64,000 bases of DNA from Microbispora triticiradicis (GCA_003260025.2 QFZU02000063.1:186001-250000), one strand, 5' to 3'. Counted from the first letter of the stretch, positions 26,385 through 34,938 are shown. Notes: generated from the letters alone by a model not told the origin. Made by a program: numbers and translations.

Positions 26385-27403
26385 GTGAGCTGCGTGAGCC
26401 GTATTGGCGCGACGAGCACGCGGCGATCTACCACGGGGACGCGCGCGAGGTGCTGGCCGAGATGGACGAGGGCTCGGTGGACTGCATCGTCACCAGCCCG
26501 CCCTACTGGGGGCTGCGGAACTACTGCGAGGGCCAGTACGGGCAGGAGCCCACGCCGGAGGCGTACGTGGAGAACCTCCGGGCCACCTTCGCCGAGGCCC
26601 GGAGGGTACTCGCCGCCGACGGCACCTGCTGGCTGAACCTGGGGGACTGCTACGCGGCCAACTCCGACGGCTGGGCGCGGGGCAAGGACTACAACGCGCG
26701 CCAGCCCGAGGTACGACCCAAGGCCCGGCTGGCCGTACCGCCGAAGAACCTGCTCGGCATGCCGTGGCGGGTCGCCTTCGCCCTGCAGGAGGACGGCTGG
26801 ATCCTTCGCAACGCGATCATATGGAGCAAGCCGAACGCGATGCCGCAGTCCGTCCGCGACCGGATGTCCAACCGGTACGAGCTGATCTTCCTGCTCGTCA
26901 AACAGCAGCGGTACTGGTTCGACCTCGACCCGGTCCGTCAGCCCTACACCGGCAACCGGCCGATTTCCAGGCGGGCACGAGCCGGGGGCAACAAGCCAAA
27001 CAGCATCACGACGGCCTGGCCTCCGAGCGGCAAGTACGGGGAGGACTCGGCCGGCCCGCAGTACGGCGCGGCGATGCGGCCCACGGGTGAGCGGCATGCC
27101 GCCGCGCACCCTAACGGCAGGAATCCTGGGGACGTCTGGTCAATCCCCACTCGACCGCTGCGGGCGGCTCACTTCGCGGCGTTCCCGGTCGACATCCCGC
27201 TCAGGGCCATTGCCGCCGGCTGCCGCCCCGGCGGCACCGTCCTGGACCCGTTCACTGGCAGCGGCACCACCGGCATTGCCGCCCAGCAACTCGGCCGGAA
27301 GTTCGCCGGCATCGAGCTCAACGCCGACTACTGCGAACTCGCCCGGACCCGGATTCTCGCTGCCGCGGGTGCGGCACTCCCGGTAGGAGGCGAGGGTGAC
27401 TGA
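26381..27403 (+). CDS. Site-specific DNA methyltransferase (beta class, orphan)
   Basis: 340 aa. Motif IV TSPPYWG (residues ~37-43) comes first and motif I DPFTGSGTT lies near the C-terminus, with GIELNADYCELA next: the beta-class order. SPPY is seen in N4-cytosine and some N6-adenine enzymes, so the modified base is undecided. The target-recognition region lies between (KNLLGMPWRVAFALQ, then NAIIWSKPNAMP). No restriction endonuclease lies beside it, so it is probably an orphan enzyme protecting or regulating the element. Confidence 0.88.
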   Translation: MSELREPYWRDEHAAIYHGDAREVLAEMDEGSVDCIVTSPPYWGLRNYCEGQYGQEPTPEAYVENLRATFAEARRVLAADGTCWLNLGDCYAANSDGWARGKDYNARQPEVRPKARLAVPPKNLLGMPWRVAFALQEDGWILRNAIIWSKPNAMPQSVRDRMSNRYELIFLLVKQQRYWFDLDPVRQPYTGNRPISRRARAGGNKPNSITTAWPPSGKYGEDSAGPQYGAAMRPTGERHAAAHPNGRNPGDVWSIPTRPLRAAHFAAFPVDIPLRAIAAGCRPGGTVLDPFTGSGTTGIAAQQLGRKFAGIELNADYCELARTRILAAAGAALPVGGEGD

Positions 27404-27503
27404 ACAGCCACAAAGAGCCTTTACGGGGCCTTCCGACGCCCAGGTGTACGCCGCAGAGCCTGAAAGCGCTCCCAATGCCGGAAAGAGGGAGGAGATGCCA
27501 TGA
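27396..27503 (+). CDS. Short coupled reading frame before the excisionase
   Basis: 35 aa (VTEQPQRAF...KREEMP). The GTG start overlaps the end of the methyltransferase gene and is preceded by AGGAGG at 27385-27390; the TGA overlaps the ATG of the next gene. These overlaps suggest a real leader or coupling peptide rather than chance, but the product has no recognisable fold. Confidence 0.4.
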   Translation: MTEQPQRAFTGPSDAQVYAAEPESAPNAGKREEMP

Positions 27504-27736
27504 AGCCGCTGACTCTTGCGGAGGTACAAGCCCTGCCCGCCGTCGTGCCGCTCCTCCTGGCAGCTCGAGCTCTGGGTTTGAGTAGAAACACTGCCTATCG
27601 TCTGGTGCAGCGCGACGAGTTTCCCTGCCGCGTCATCAAGGTCGGGGACACCTACCGCGTGCCGACTGTCGAGCTGCTTGTCCTGATCGGCGTGGAGAGA
27701 GAGAACGTACAGACCGCCTTCGGCCCCAGCGTTTGA
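27500..27736 (+). CDS. xis: Excisionase-like helix-turn-helix protein
   Basis: 78 aa with a MerR/excisionase-type winged helix: VPLLLAARALGLSRNTAYRL, then FPCRVIKVGDTYRVPTVEL, the pattern of the Xis proteins of actinomycete integrative elements. These bend attachment-site DNA and direct the integrase toward excision. In such elements an integrase gene normally follows directly; here the next DNA, 43 bases after the stop, is an IS21-family element. A role as a small transcriptional regulator is the alternative. Confidence 0.75.
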   Translation: MKPLTLAEVQALPAVVPLLLAARALGLSRNTAYRLVQRDEFPCRVIKVGDTYRVPTVELLVLIGVERENVQTAFGPSV

Positions 27737-27842
27737 GGTCGGATACGGGAGAGAGCCCTGTCGTGCCGCAGCGGACAGGTGTCAACGTCGCTCGAATGTG
27801 GGACCAGTGGCGACGCGCGAATCTGGACCCGTTTGTCGATCT

Positions 27843-28637
27843 TCAGTCGTTGGTCTTGGCCGCGGGCACGCGGCCCAGGTCACGGTCTTTGAGCCGGTAG
27901 CTGTCTCCTTTCAGCGAGACCACCTCGGCATGATGGACGAGACGGTCGATCATGGCGGCGGCGACCACGTCGTCGCCGAAGACCTCGCCCCAGCGGCCGA
28001 AGGGCTTGTTGCTCGTCACGATCAGGCTCGCTCGTTCGTGTCAGGAGGAGACGAGCTGGAAGAACAAGTTGGCGGCTTCGGCTTCGAACGGGATGTAACC
28101 GACCTCGTCCACGATCAGCAGCGGGATGCGGCCGAGCTTGACGAGCTCGTCTTGCAGGCGCCCGGCATGGTGCGCCTCGGCCAGACGGCCAACCCACTGG
28201 GCCGCGGTGGCGAACAGCACGCGGTGACCGGCCTGGCAGGCGCGAATGCCCAGCCCGATGGACAAGTGGGTCTTGCCGGTGCCGGGCGGACCGAGGAAGA
28301 CCACGTTCTCCCGGGCGGCCACGAAGTCCAGAGTGCCCAGGTGGGTGATGACCTCGCGTTTGAGGGAGCGCTGGTGGTCGTAGTCGAACTCCTCCAGCGA
28401 CTTGCGGGCGGGGAAGCGAGCCAGCCGGATGCGGCCTTCCCCGCCGTGAGCCTCGCGGGCGGCCACCTCTCGTTGCAGACAGGCGGCCAGGAACTCCTCA
28501 TGGCTCCAGTCTTCGGCGCGGGCGCGTTCGGCCAGCCGCTCGACAGATGCGGCCAAAGAAGGCGCCTTCAGCACGCGGGTCAGGTAGGCGATCTCGGCGA
28601 CGGCGTCACGGCTGCTAGTGACGTTCTTCGCGGTCAT
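27843..28637 (-). pseudogene. istB: IstB helper ATPase with an internal stop codon
   Basis: AAA+ helper of IS21 transposition. Walker A is GPPGTGKTHLSI and Walker B LLIVDEVGYIPFE. The reading frame is 264 codons, the normal IstB length, but codon 199 is TGA (28041-28043) where family members have an arginine (LVSS-R-YERASLI). A single C-to-T change from CGA would produce it. The frame continues intact after the stop through TSNKPFGRWGEVFG to DRDLGRVPAAKTND. The 198-aa product would lack the C-terminal region with the sensor residues, so this copy is probably unable to transpose by itself. Confidence 0.88.
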
Positions 28638-29872
28638 CGCGTCACCACCTGGTGCTCACCCAGGCCGAACAGGCGGTCGTAGTCGGTGAGTTTGCGCTGC
28701 TCGACCTCGGCGTCCACCGCAGCATGCGGCGACGGCCGCCGGGCGAGTGCGCGCAATGCGCGGGCGGCCTGCTCGTGTTCGGGTGCGGTGATGGTCTGAT
28801 GAGCTGCCCAGCACCGCTGATGGGAGGCGACCAGCCGTCCGTCACAGGTGGCCCGCACTTGCTCCAGGTCGGCGGTGACCTCGATGCGGCGGCCGATGAC
28901 CGAGGGATGCACCGAGTAGTCGTTGGAGTCCAGGCGCACGTAGTAGTCCCGCCCCAGGCGGCAGGTCAGGTGCCAGCCGGTGACCGGCGGCAGCGGCGGA
29001 AGTTCCAGCATCGCGGCGAGGTCGGCGGCCAGCCGGTCGGCGGGCCGGCACTCGATGCGGCGGTGATGACGCTGGTTGGCTCGCTGCAGCCAGGCGGTCA
29101 TCTGGGCGTTGAAGTCGGCCGGGCCGGTGAAGGACCTGCCCGGCAGGAACGAGGTCTCCAGGTAGCCGTTGACGCGTTCGACCAGTCCTTTGGCCTCCGG
29201 GTCACCGGGCCGGCACTGGATGACCTTGATGCCTAGGCAGCCGCGGAAGGCGTTCATCGCCTCGGTCAGCTGCGGGCGCCCGCCCCGCCACTGGCCGATC
29301 GCCGCCTCGTTGTCCCACACCAGCGCCTTAGGGACGCGGCCGAGCTGCCGCAGCAGCACCCAGTGGCCCGTGATCAGGTCCGCCGACTGGCGCGAGGGCA
29401 GCATCCGCGCGCTGATCCAGCGCGAGTATCCGCTGACCATGACCAGCACCGGCCGGCGCCCGTGTTGCCCGCATCCCAGCGGCACATCCACCGGCGGGAA
29501 CCACAGATCGCATTGGGCCAGCTCACCGGGGAGATAGCTGGTCCGCGAGGCCGGGTCCGGCGGCGCATACAGCGGCCGCAGTTCCCGGATGCGTTTCTTC
29601 AGCACGGTCAGCCCGCGCTGCCAGCCGATCCGCTCGGCGATCACGGTCACGGGCATGTCCGGCCATGCCCGCAGCAACTGCCGGATCTGCGGTTCCACCG
29701 CGTCCACGATCGATCCGGACGGCTTGCGCACGTATTTGGGTGGTCCCTGCGACTCAAGCGCCCGCCGCACCGTGTTGCGACCCACGCCCAGCTTGCGGGC
29801 GATCGCCCGGATCGGCATCTGCTCGGCCCTATGCAGCCTGCGTATCTCCGCCCAGTCCTCCACGCTCAGCAC
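28634..29872 (-). CDS. istA: IstA transposase of the IS21 element
   Basis: 412 aa. N-terminal HTH (IRRLHRAEQMPIRAIARKLG), then a DDE integrase core (QCDLWFPPVD; ALVWDNEAAIG; DPEAKGLVERVNGYLE, giving D, D and E) and the IS21 C-terminal beta barrel. It appears complete. It overlaps istB by 4 bases. IstA binds the ends and cuts, but efficient transposition needs IstB, which carries a nonsense codon here. Confidence 0.92.
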   Translation of the reverse strand: MLSVEDWAEIRRLHRAEQMPIRAIARKLGVGRNTVRRALESQGPPKYVRKPSGSIVDAVEPQIRQLLRAWPDMPVTVIAERIGWQRGLTVLKKRIRELRPLYAPPDPASRTSYLPGELAQCDLWFPPVDVPLGCGQHGRRPVLVMVSGYSRWISARMLPSRQSADLITGHWVLLRQLGRVPKALVWDNEAAIGQWRGGRPQLTEAMNAFRGCLGIKVIQCRPGDPEAKGLVERVNGYLETSFLPGRSFTGPADFNAQMTAWLQRANQRHHRRIECRPADRLAADLAAMLELPPLPPVTGWHLTCRLGRDYYVRLDSNDYSVHPSVIGRRIEVTADLEQVRATCDGRLVASHQRCWAAHQTITAPEHEQAARALRALARRPSPHAAVDAEVEQRKLTDYDRLFGLGEHQVVTR

Positions 29873-29958
29873 CTTCCCGATCTAGGCCCACGAGGCCGAT
29901 AGATGGGTCCGTTTTCGAGCGTCGACACTGGTCCAGTATTGGAGCGCCGCCGTCAACA

Positions 29959-30335
29959 GGGCCCTCAGCGGCCCTGGGGCTATGAGTAGCGAGCATCACC
30001 GGTTTAGGAGAGCGGCTCCAACAACCAGCGATCGGGGTCTCGATTTGCACCAATTCCGGGACGGGAAGGCGGACATGCCAGAGATGACATTAGGTGCACT
30101 CTGCTCGTGATTGCTGGTACTACATCGGCGGTCGACGACGCAACTGAGCCATCAGGTGATTGACCGCTCTAGCCGGAATTGTCGGTGGGCCCTCCTAAGC
30201 TGGTTGACTCGGGCCACAGCTAGGCAGCGAAGGATCAGTGCATGACGTGGGAAAATGGTTCACGGCGGCGTCGGCCAACCAGATTCAACCAGGCTGCGGC
30301 GCGCACACCTGCACTGGTGTCGGAGCCGTAATCAG
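29959..30335. other. Gene-free interval upstream of the Argonaute system
   Basis: No convincing gene in 377 bases. The sequence is less GC-rich than its surroundings in places (for example TGACATTAGGTGCACTC near 30085) and presumably carries the promoter of the nuclease-Argonaute operon. I could not identify -10/-35 boxes with confidence. It may also hold remains of whatever lay between the excisionase-like gene and the defence genes before the IS21 insertion. Confidence 0.4.
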
Positions 30336-31649
30336 ATGCCGAAGCGCAGCGTCCAGCAGCGGGCTGGATACCGGGGCGAAGCCTTCGTCGACAAGGCGGT
30401 ATCCGATGCGGGCCACGTGTGGAACGACACCCGGCGCGACTTCGCAATCGACGGCCAGATCGAGTTCGTGGCCACCAATCGAGAGGTCACCGGGGTCGCC
30501 GTCGTAGCCCAAGTGAAGGCCACAGAAGTCGGATTCCCGGGCGAGACGGCGACCGGGTTCAAGTTCAGCTGCAAGGCCGATCACATCGACTACTGGCTTC
30601 GGCTGGGCCGACCAGTCGTGCTGATCTGCGTGGACCTTCGTATCCAGCAGGCGTGGTGGAAGCGCGTCGACACCTGGTTCGCCGATCCCGAACGCAAGGC
30701 GCGGCGCGTCGTCCATTTTGACAAGACTTCGGACCGCTTCGATCCCGATGCCTTCAGCCAGTTGTCGGCCCTGGGCGTGCCGGTCGGGGAGCCGCTACCG
30801 CGGCTCGAGGGCAGCGAGCAGCTAGTCTCGAACCTGCTCACTGTCGAGGGGTTCGCCCCTCTTATCTACGAGGCATCGACGCCATGCCGCGACCGTGGTG
30901 AAGCCTGGGAGCGGATGCGCTCGAATGGCAACAAATTCGAGGGTGGCTTCCACCTGACCGCCGGGAAAATCTTCTCACTGTGCCGACTGGATGAAGGCCC
31001 GCTGGCCGTACTGTGTGACGGCTCAGTGAACTCCGTCCCGACCGAGACCTGGGCGACCACCGAGGACCCCGACCTACAGCGGCGCTTCGTGTCCCTGTTG
31101 AATTTCACCCTGCGCTCGGTGCACCATCGCGAACTGGTCTGGCATCCCAAGAAGAAGGTCGTCTTTATGCAGGCCCCGCCAGACCGCTCCAACCGGAGGA
31201 TCAAGGGCCGCTATCGGGGCAGTCGCGGGCGCAGCTTCTTCACCCCGTACTTTGGTAAGGATGACGAAACCAAGATCAGTTTTTGTCGTCACTACGCCGC
31301 TGGCCTGTACTTCCGCCGCTGGGACGAGCAGTGGTTTCTGGAGATTAACCCTACTTACCACTTCACCATTGACGGCCGACGCGACTCGCTGTACGACGCC
31401 GAGTACGTCAAGAAGATCAAGCGTATGGAGCGCAACAACGCTGTCTACCAGCTTGTGCGCGCCTGGGCTGACTATCTGCAAGGCGAGGACACTCTGTTCA
31501 GCAGCCGGGATGAGCGTATCCGGTTCGGCCGGCTCCTGGAGCTGGACTGCGATGCCGCGATCGACGAGACGATCTGGATTCCGCAAGAGCCCGCTCCCAA
31601 GCCGAGCGTGAGCGGGCTGGCCGAGGGGCTGTGGGAGTTGCCGCGATGA
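30336..31649 (+). CDS. DUF4365 nuclease with APAZ-like region (SPARDA DREN-APAZ-type effector)
   Basis: 437 aa from ATG 30336; an in-frame GTG at 30255 is less likely. Residues ~10-130 match the DUF4365 restriction-endonuclease-like fold: E15 (YRGEAFVDKAV), D39 in FAIDGQIEF and QVK at 59-61 (VVAQVKAT), giving an E-D-QxK catalytic set. The remaining ~300 residues have the size and position of an APAZ domain, the N/PAZ-like module by which effector subunits bind short Argonautes (TWFADPERKARRVVHFD; FTLRSVHHRELVWHPKKKVV). The domain order and the Argonaute gene directly downstream, overlapping by ATGA, match SPARDA systems. There the nuclease degrades DNA and RNA indiscriminately once the Argonaute finds its target. 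APAZ is inferred from context, not from a search. Confidence 0.8.
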   Translation: MPKRSVQQRAGYRGEAFVDKAVSDAGHVWNDTRRDFAIDGQIEFVATNREVTGVAVVAQVKATEVGFPGETATGFKFSCKADHIDYWLRLGRPVVLICVDLRIQQAWWKRVDTWFADPERKARRVVHFDKTSDRFDPDAFSQLSALGVPVGEPLPRLEGSEQLVSNLLTVEGFAPLIYEASTPCRDRGEAWERMRSNGNKFEGGFHLTAGKIFSLCRLDEGPLAVLCDGSVNSVPTETWATTEDPDLQRRFVSLLNFTLRSVHHRELVWHPKKKVVFMQAPPDRSNRRIKGRYRGSRGRSFFTPYFGKDDETKISFCRHYAAGLYFRRWDEQWFLEINPTYHFTIDGRRDSLYDAEYVKKIKRMERNNAVYQLVRAWADYLQGEDTLFSSRDERIRFGRLLELDCDAAIDETIWIPQEPAPKPSVSGLAEGLWELPR

Positions 31650-33097
31650 AAGCACATGTGTTGCACGAGCCGGAGTTGGAGTTCCGTGCCGGGAATCGGC
31701 ACGTCGACCCCCGCTACGGCATCAGCGTGTTTGGCCCGGCCGACGCCGACTCCCCGACCGCGCCGCACCAGATCCCGGTCGCCCTGGTCGGTTCCGCTAA
31801 GGCAGTCGATGGCATCCGGAGGTGGCTGATGCGCTGCCAGAATCGGATCGAGGCCAGGGACACGAAATCCGGGCAGGAGAACCTGCACCAGCCTTTTCCC
31901 GGTTTTAGCGTCGACTCCGAGTTTGGCGCTGAGCTCGTATTCGACGACGCTCTTGTTCGAGAGATCCCAGAGCGCCAGCTACGCCGCTTGGCCCGCGCCG
32001 ATGTCGTCTCTGCCACCACCGATGCGGTCGAGATCTACGCCGACGCCGCCCGGTCGTTGGCCGAGACTGGGCGCTGTCGTGTCGTGATCTGCGCCCGCCC
32101 CGACGAGCTCAACGACCATGAAGACCGCCCGCCGTCGGCGGAGGGCGCGGCCGAACACGAGGAGGAGCAGGAAGAGCATGAGGCCGGAGGCGATTTTCAC
32201 GACCTGCTCAAAGCCGCCGCGCTCACGCTGTCGGCGCCGCTGCAGTTGATGCGAAAGGAGACCTGGACCGGGATCCCGGCCAGGACCGGCGGGCAGGCCA
32301 TCCGGCCCCTGCAAGACGAAGCCACCAGGGCCTGGAACCTGCACACCGCCTTGTACTACAAGGCCGGCGGGACACCCTGGCGTATGCAGCGCCACAGCTC
32401 GGACCTCGCCACCTGCTACATCGGCATCAGCTTCTACCGCACCGCAAACGGACAGGAGTTGCACACCGCCGTCGCCCAGGTCTTCAACGAGCGCGGTGAC
32501 GGTGTCGTCGTCCGCGGCGGCACCGCGCAGATCTCGAAGCGTGACCGCCAGCCCCACTTGGTGCTCCCTGATGCCCGGTCGCTGCTGCTGGACGCACTGG
32601 CCGAGTACCGCAGCACCCACGGCCACCAGCCCGCTCGCATCGTCGTGCACAAGACCTCGAACTTCACGCCCGGCGAGGTCGACGGCTTCCACGAAGCCGC
32701 CGACGAGCGCGATATCGACTATGTCGACATGCTGTGGATCCAGAGGCGCGGCGCCCCACACCTGTACCGCAGCGGACAACTCCCGCCGCTGCGCGGCACC
32801 ACGGTCCAGTTGGACGTGCGCTCGCTGCTGCTGTACACCCGAGGCTCGGTGCCGTACTTCCGCACCTACCCCGGTCTGTACGTCCCCCAGCCGCTGCTGA
32901 TCCGGCCCGCATCACAAGGCACCGATCTGCTGCTCGCCAGCACCGACATACTCGCCCTGTCCAAGATGAACTGGAACAACGCCCAGCTAGACGAACGCGA
33001 CCCGCTCACCCTGCGCACCGCCTACCGAGTCGGTTCCATTCTCAAGCATGTGCCGTCCGAGGCCCGCATCGCCACCCGCTACGCCTACTACATGTAG
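31646..33097 (+). CDS. Short prokaryotic Argonaute (MID-PIWI), catalytically inactive
   Basis: 483 aa from the ATG overlapping the effector stop. It has the hallmarks of short pAgos: the start LHEPELEFRAGNRHVDPRYG, then FGPAD; a MID region with FHDLLKAAALTLSAPLQL (residues ~184-201); and a PIWI domain with QDEATRAWNLHTALYYKAGG, YIGISFYRT, SNFTPGEVDGF, LLLYTRG and the C-terminal MNWNNAQL, then RVGSILKHV. The first catalytic Asp of the DEDX tetrad (normally GID) is Ser262, so no slicing is expected. An acidic insert (~155-182, HEEEQEEHE) separates MID strands. It would bind a small guide and activate the DUF4365 partner. Confidence 0.88.
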   Translation: MKAHVLHEPELEFRAGNRHVDPRYGISVFGPADADSPTAPHQIPVALVGSAKAVDGIRRWLMRCQNRIEARDTKSGQENLHQPFPGFSVDSEFGAELVFDDALVREIPERQLRRLARADVVSATTDAVEIYADAARSLAETGRCRVVICARPDELNDHEDRPPSAEGAAEHEEEQEEHEAGGDFHDLLKAAALTLSAPLQLMRKETWTGIPARTGGQAIRPLQDEATRAWNLHTALYYKAGGTPWRMQRHSSDLATCYIGISFYRTANGQELHTAVAQVFNERGDGVVVRGGTAQISKRDRQPHLVLPDARSLLLDALAEYRSTHGHQPARIVVHKTSNFTPGEVDGFHEAADERDIDYVDMLWIQRRGAPHLYRSGQLPPLRGTTVQLDVRSLLLYTRGSVPYFRTYPGLYVPQPLLIRPASQGTDLLLASTDILALSKMNWNNAQLDERDPLTLRTAYRVGSILKHVPSEARIATRYAYYM

Positions 33098-33226
33098 AGC
33101 TCGGGTGCTGCCGAATCACCTGCGCCATCGAGTGCGTCAGTAGTACGCGCGCTTCGTCGCCTCGCATTTCCATGCCCGCCAGCGGGAACATTACAGGAGC
33201 GCTGTCATACGTTCTCGAAGGGGTAG

Positions 33227-34699
33227 TCATCGCCATCTGAAGTGATGCTTCTCAGGGCCGTAGGGGCTCCAGCCCTCCAGATGAGGTTCGAGATCTTTAG
33301 GACTGAACTCGGGAGGTGCGGGCATGGCAGGCAACTCCTTGAAGGGGTCGATTCGCTCGATGTGTTGTTGAGCCCATGTCAACCACTGCTCCGCGTCGGA
33401 GACTCCGCTGCCGTCCGACCTCACCTGGTTGATCCGTTGCTCCAACTCTTCGCAGTACTCCTGAAGCTCTCGCACCCTCCTCCAGGTCGCAGCCTGTTCA
33501 GTCAGGTACGTGGCGTAGTAGGCCTCGGTAGCCGCGACTCGTGCCGCGGCCATGGCTTCCTCCCAGCGCGCCTTGCGCTGGGCCTTGGCGACCTCTTCGT
33601 CGATCTTGCGCTGCTCGTCGTCGCGGGCGCGGGTCTCAAGTTCCTGCAGGACAGCGCCGAGGACGTCTTCCAGCTTCCACCGCTTGCGGTCGGCCCAACG
33701 CCGTTGCCGTCCCTGGAAGTGGTAGGTCAGCTCAATGGCCAGACGCCCGTATCGCTCGTCATTGGTTGACTGAGGGGACTCCTCCCGGATGGTGACCACG
33801 TAGGAGTAGCCCCCGACGCCGATCTGAATCTCGCCATCGCGACGCGAGTAGTGCCTCTCGTGGTAACGCCCCTGGTAGTAGTACCCGCTGTTCGCCTCCT
33901 GGGAGATGGGACACTCGCGAACCGTATGTCCTCTCCGGACCGCCTCGGCCACGAGGGCCTGAAGAATCAGGAGCGAACGGCGACGCAAATCCTTGGGCAT
34001 CCGGAGCCAGCGCTCGTCGTCTCGCAGGCTGGCCACCACCGGGTGAGGCGACCGCAGTTGATTCGGCACTGGTACGGCGGGAAGTTCCTCAATCCGCGGC
34101 CTCGAATTGCTGTGCGTACCGGGCATGAGCTGGATACGGAGGTCGCCGGTCCACTGCTTCTGCTTCTCGAGGTAATGACCGTCCGGGACCATCCCATGCC
34201 GCTTCGCGAAGTCCACCACCCGTCGCCATTCGCCGATTTCGTCCTCGCTCGGCTTACTGATCAGCACCGTACGCTCGCTGGACAGACGCTCCATGAGCCG
34301 CATCGCAGCCTCGCGTCTCTTGGCGGCCATAGTGACGGTGGTGTACGGAGCTGATCGTTTGGCTGGCGCCGTTGCCGCCGACGATTGCGCGTTGTCAGGA
34401 GGGCCAGATCGTCGGCGCGGTCTCGCTTCGGACGCCTTCCGCTTTCCTGTTTCGGCCGCCTCCGGCGTTCGGGCGGGGTGATCGGGATGGTAGCCGTGCT
34501 CCAGATAGAAGCGGCCCGCCTCGGTGATCACGGCCTTCCATGTGCCGCGTCGCTTTGAGATCTCGACGAGCCCTCGGTTGCGAAGCGCATATGCCGAGTG
34601 TCGTTCGGGCACGTCGTCAGGCCCACTCAGGTCTTCGCCAACTGAAATCCGCTTGAGGAGGGCGAGCTGGCGGGGATTGACGGGGTCCCAACGGTGCAT
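33227..34699 (-). CDS. Large coiled-coil protein of unknown function
   Basis: 490 aa. Residues ~1-70 look like a winged helix ending in a YLEHG motif (RQLALLKRI; YALRNRGLVEISKRRGTWKAV). A Lys/Arg-rich linker is followed by a central alpha/beta region (ELPAVPVPNQLRSPHPVVAS; GEIQIGVGGYSYVVTIREE) and a long charged coiled coil (residues ~345-450). Similar proteins occur in many actinomycetes without known function. It lies convergent to the Argonaute gene, 129 bases away, and is the last gene before the tRNA boundary, so it may be cargo of the element. Confidence 0.7.
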   Translation of the reverse strand: MHRWDPVNPRQLALLKRISVGEDLSGPDDVPERHSAYALRNRGLVEISKRRGTWKAVITEAGRFYLEHGYHPDHPARTPEAAETGKRKASEARPRRRSGPPDNAQSSAATAPAKRSAPYTTVTMAAKRREAAMRLMERLSSERTVLISKPSEDEIGEWRRVVDFAKRHGMVPDGHYLEKQKQWTGDLRIQLMPGTHSNSRPRIEELPAVPVPNQLRSPHPVVASLRDDERWLRMPKDLRRRSLLILQALVAEAVRRGHTVRECPISQEANSGYYYQGRYHERHYSRRDGEIQIGVGGYSYVVTIREESPQSTNDERYGRLAIELTYHFQGRQRRWADRKRWKLEDVLGAVLQELETRARDDEQRKIDEEVAKAQRKARWEEAMAAARVAATEAYYATYLTEQAATWRRVRELQEYCEELEQRINQVRSDGSGVSDAEQWLTWAQQHIERIDPFKELPAMPAPPEFSPKDLEPHLEGWSPYGPEKHHFRWR

Positions 34700-34875
34700 G
34701 ACGTCAGCTCACACCTGCTCGTGGAGCGAAGGCAACCCCTCGTGTCGCAGAGAGTGCGGAGAGTCATGCCGGGTGATTTGAACTACCGTCGATGGCCGGT
34801 GGCCGGGGCAGAGTGATCAAGGTGCCCAGGAGAACTCGTTTGAACCCGTCAGTGCCCCCTGGCGGCGTTCAGACC

Positions 34876-34896
34876 GACGGTCAAATGACGGTCAAA
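34876..34896. repeat. Two 10-bp direct repeats near the attachment site
   Basis: GACGGTCAAA occurs at 34876-34885 and 34887-34896, an 11-bp period (one helical turn), 59 bases from the tRNA 3' end. Arm-type sites of tyrosine integrases and excisionase sites often look like this at the ends of tRNA-integrated elements. A regulator operator is possible too. Confidence 0.5.
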
Positions 34897-34900
34897 CGAT

Positions 34901-34938
34901 CAAGGGCCTGATCGCTGTCTCCAGCGATCAGGCCCTTG
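34901..34938 (-). terminator. Strong hairpin downstream of tRNA-Pro
   Basis: A perfect 17-bp stem, CAAGGGCCTGATCGCTG paired with CAGCGATCAGGCCCTTG, has a 4-nt loop. It lies 16 bases beyond the tRNA 3' end in its direction of transcription and probably terminates it. The T-run is short (CGTTTG). The hairpin lies on the element side of the tRNA and may belong to the attachment region. Confidence 0.65.

Larger units (their letters stand above)
27780..29958 (-). mobile_element. IS21-family insertion sequence
   Basis: About 2.18 kb carrying istA and istB on the minus strand. The ends are imperfect inverted repeats starting TGT: TGTCAACG...GGACCAGTGGCGACGC on the left and, on the complement, TGTTGACG...GGACCAGTGTCGACGC on the right. 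The shared inner blocks GGACCAGTG-CGACGC and (T/A)C(T/G)GGACCC are typical IS21 multiple-terminal-repeat structure. A target duplication is unclear; ACAGG occurs on both sides if the right end is shifted by a few bases. The element lies between the excisionase-like gene and the Argonaute system. Confidence 0.88.
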
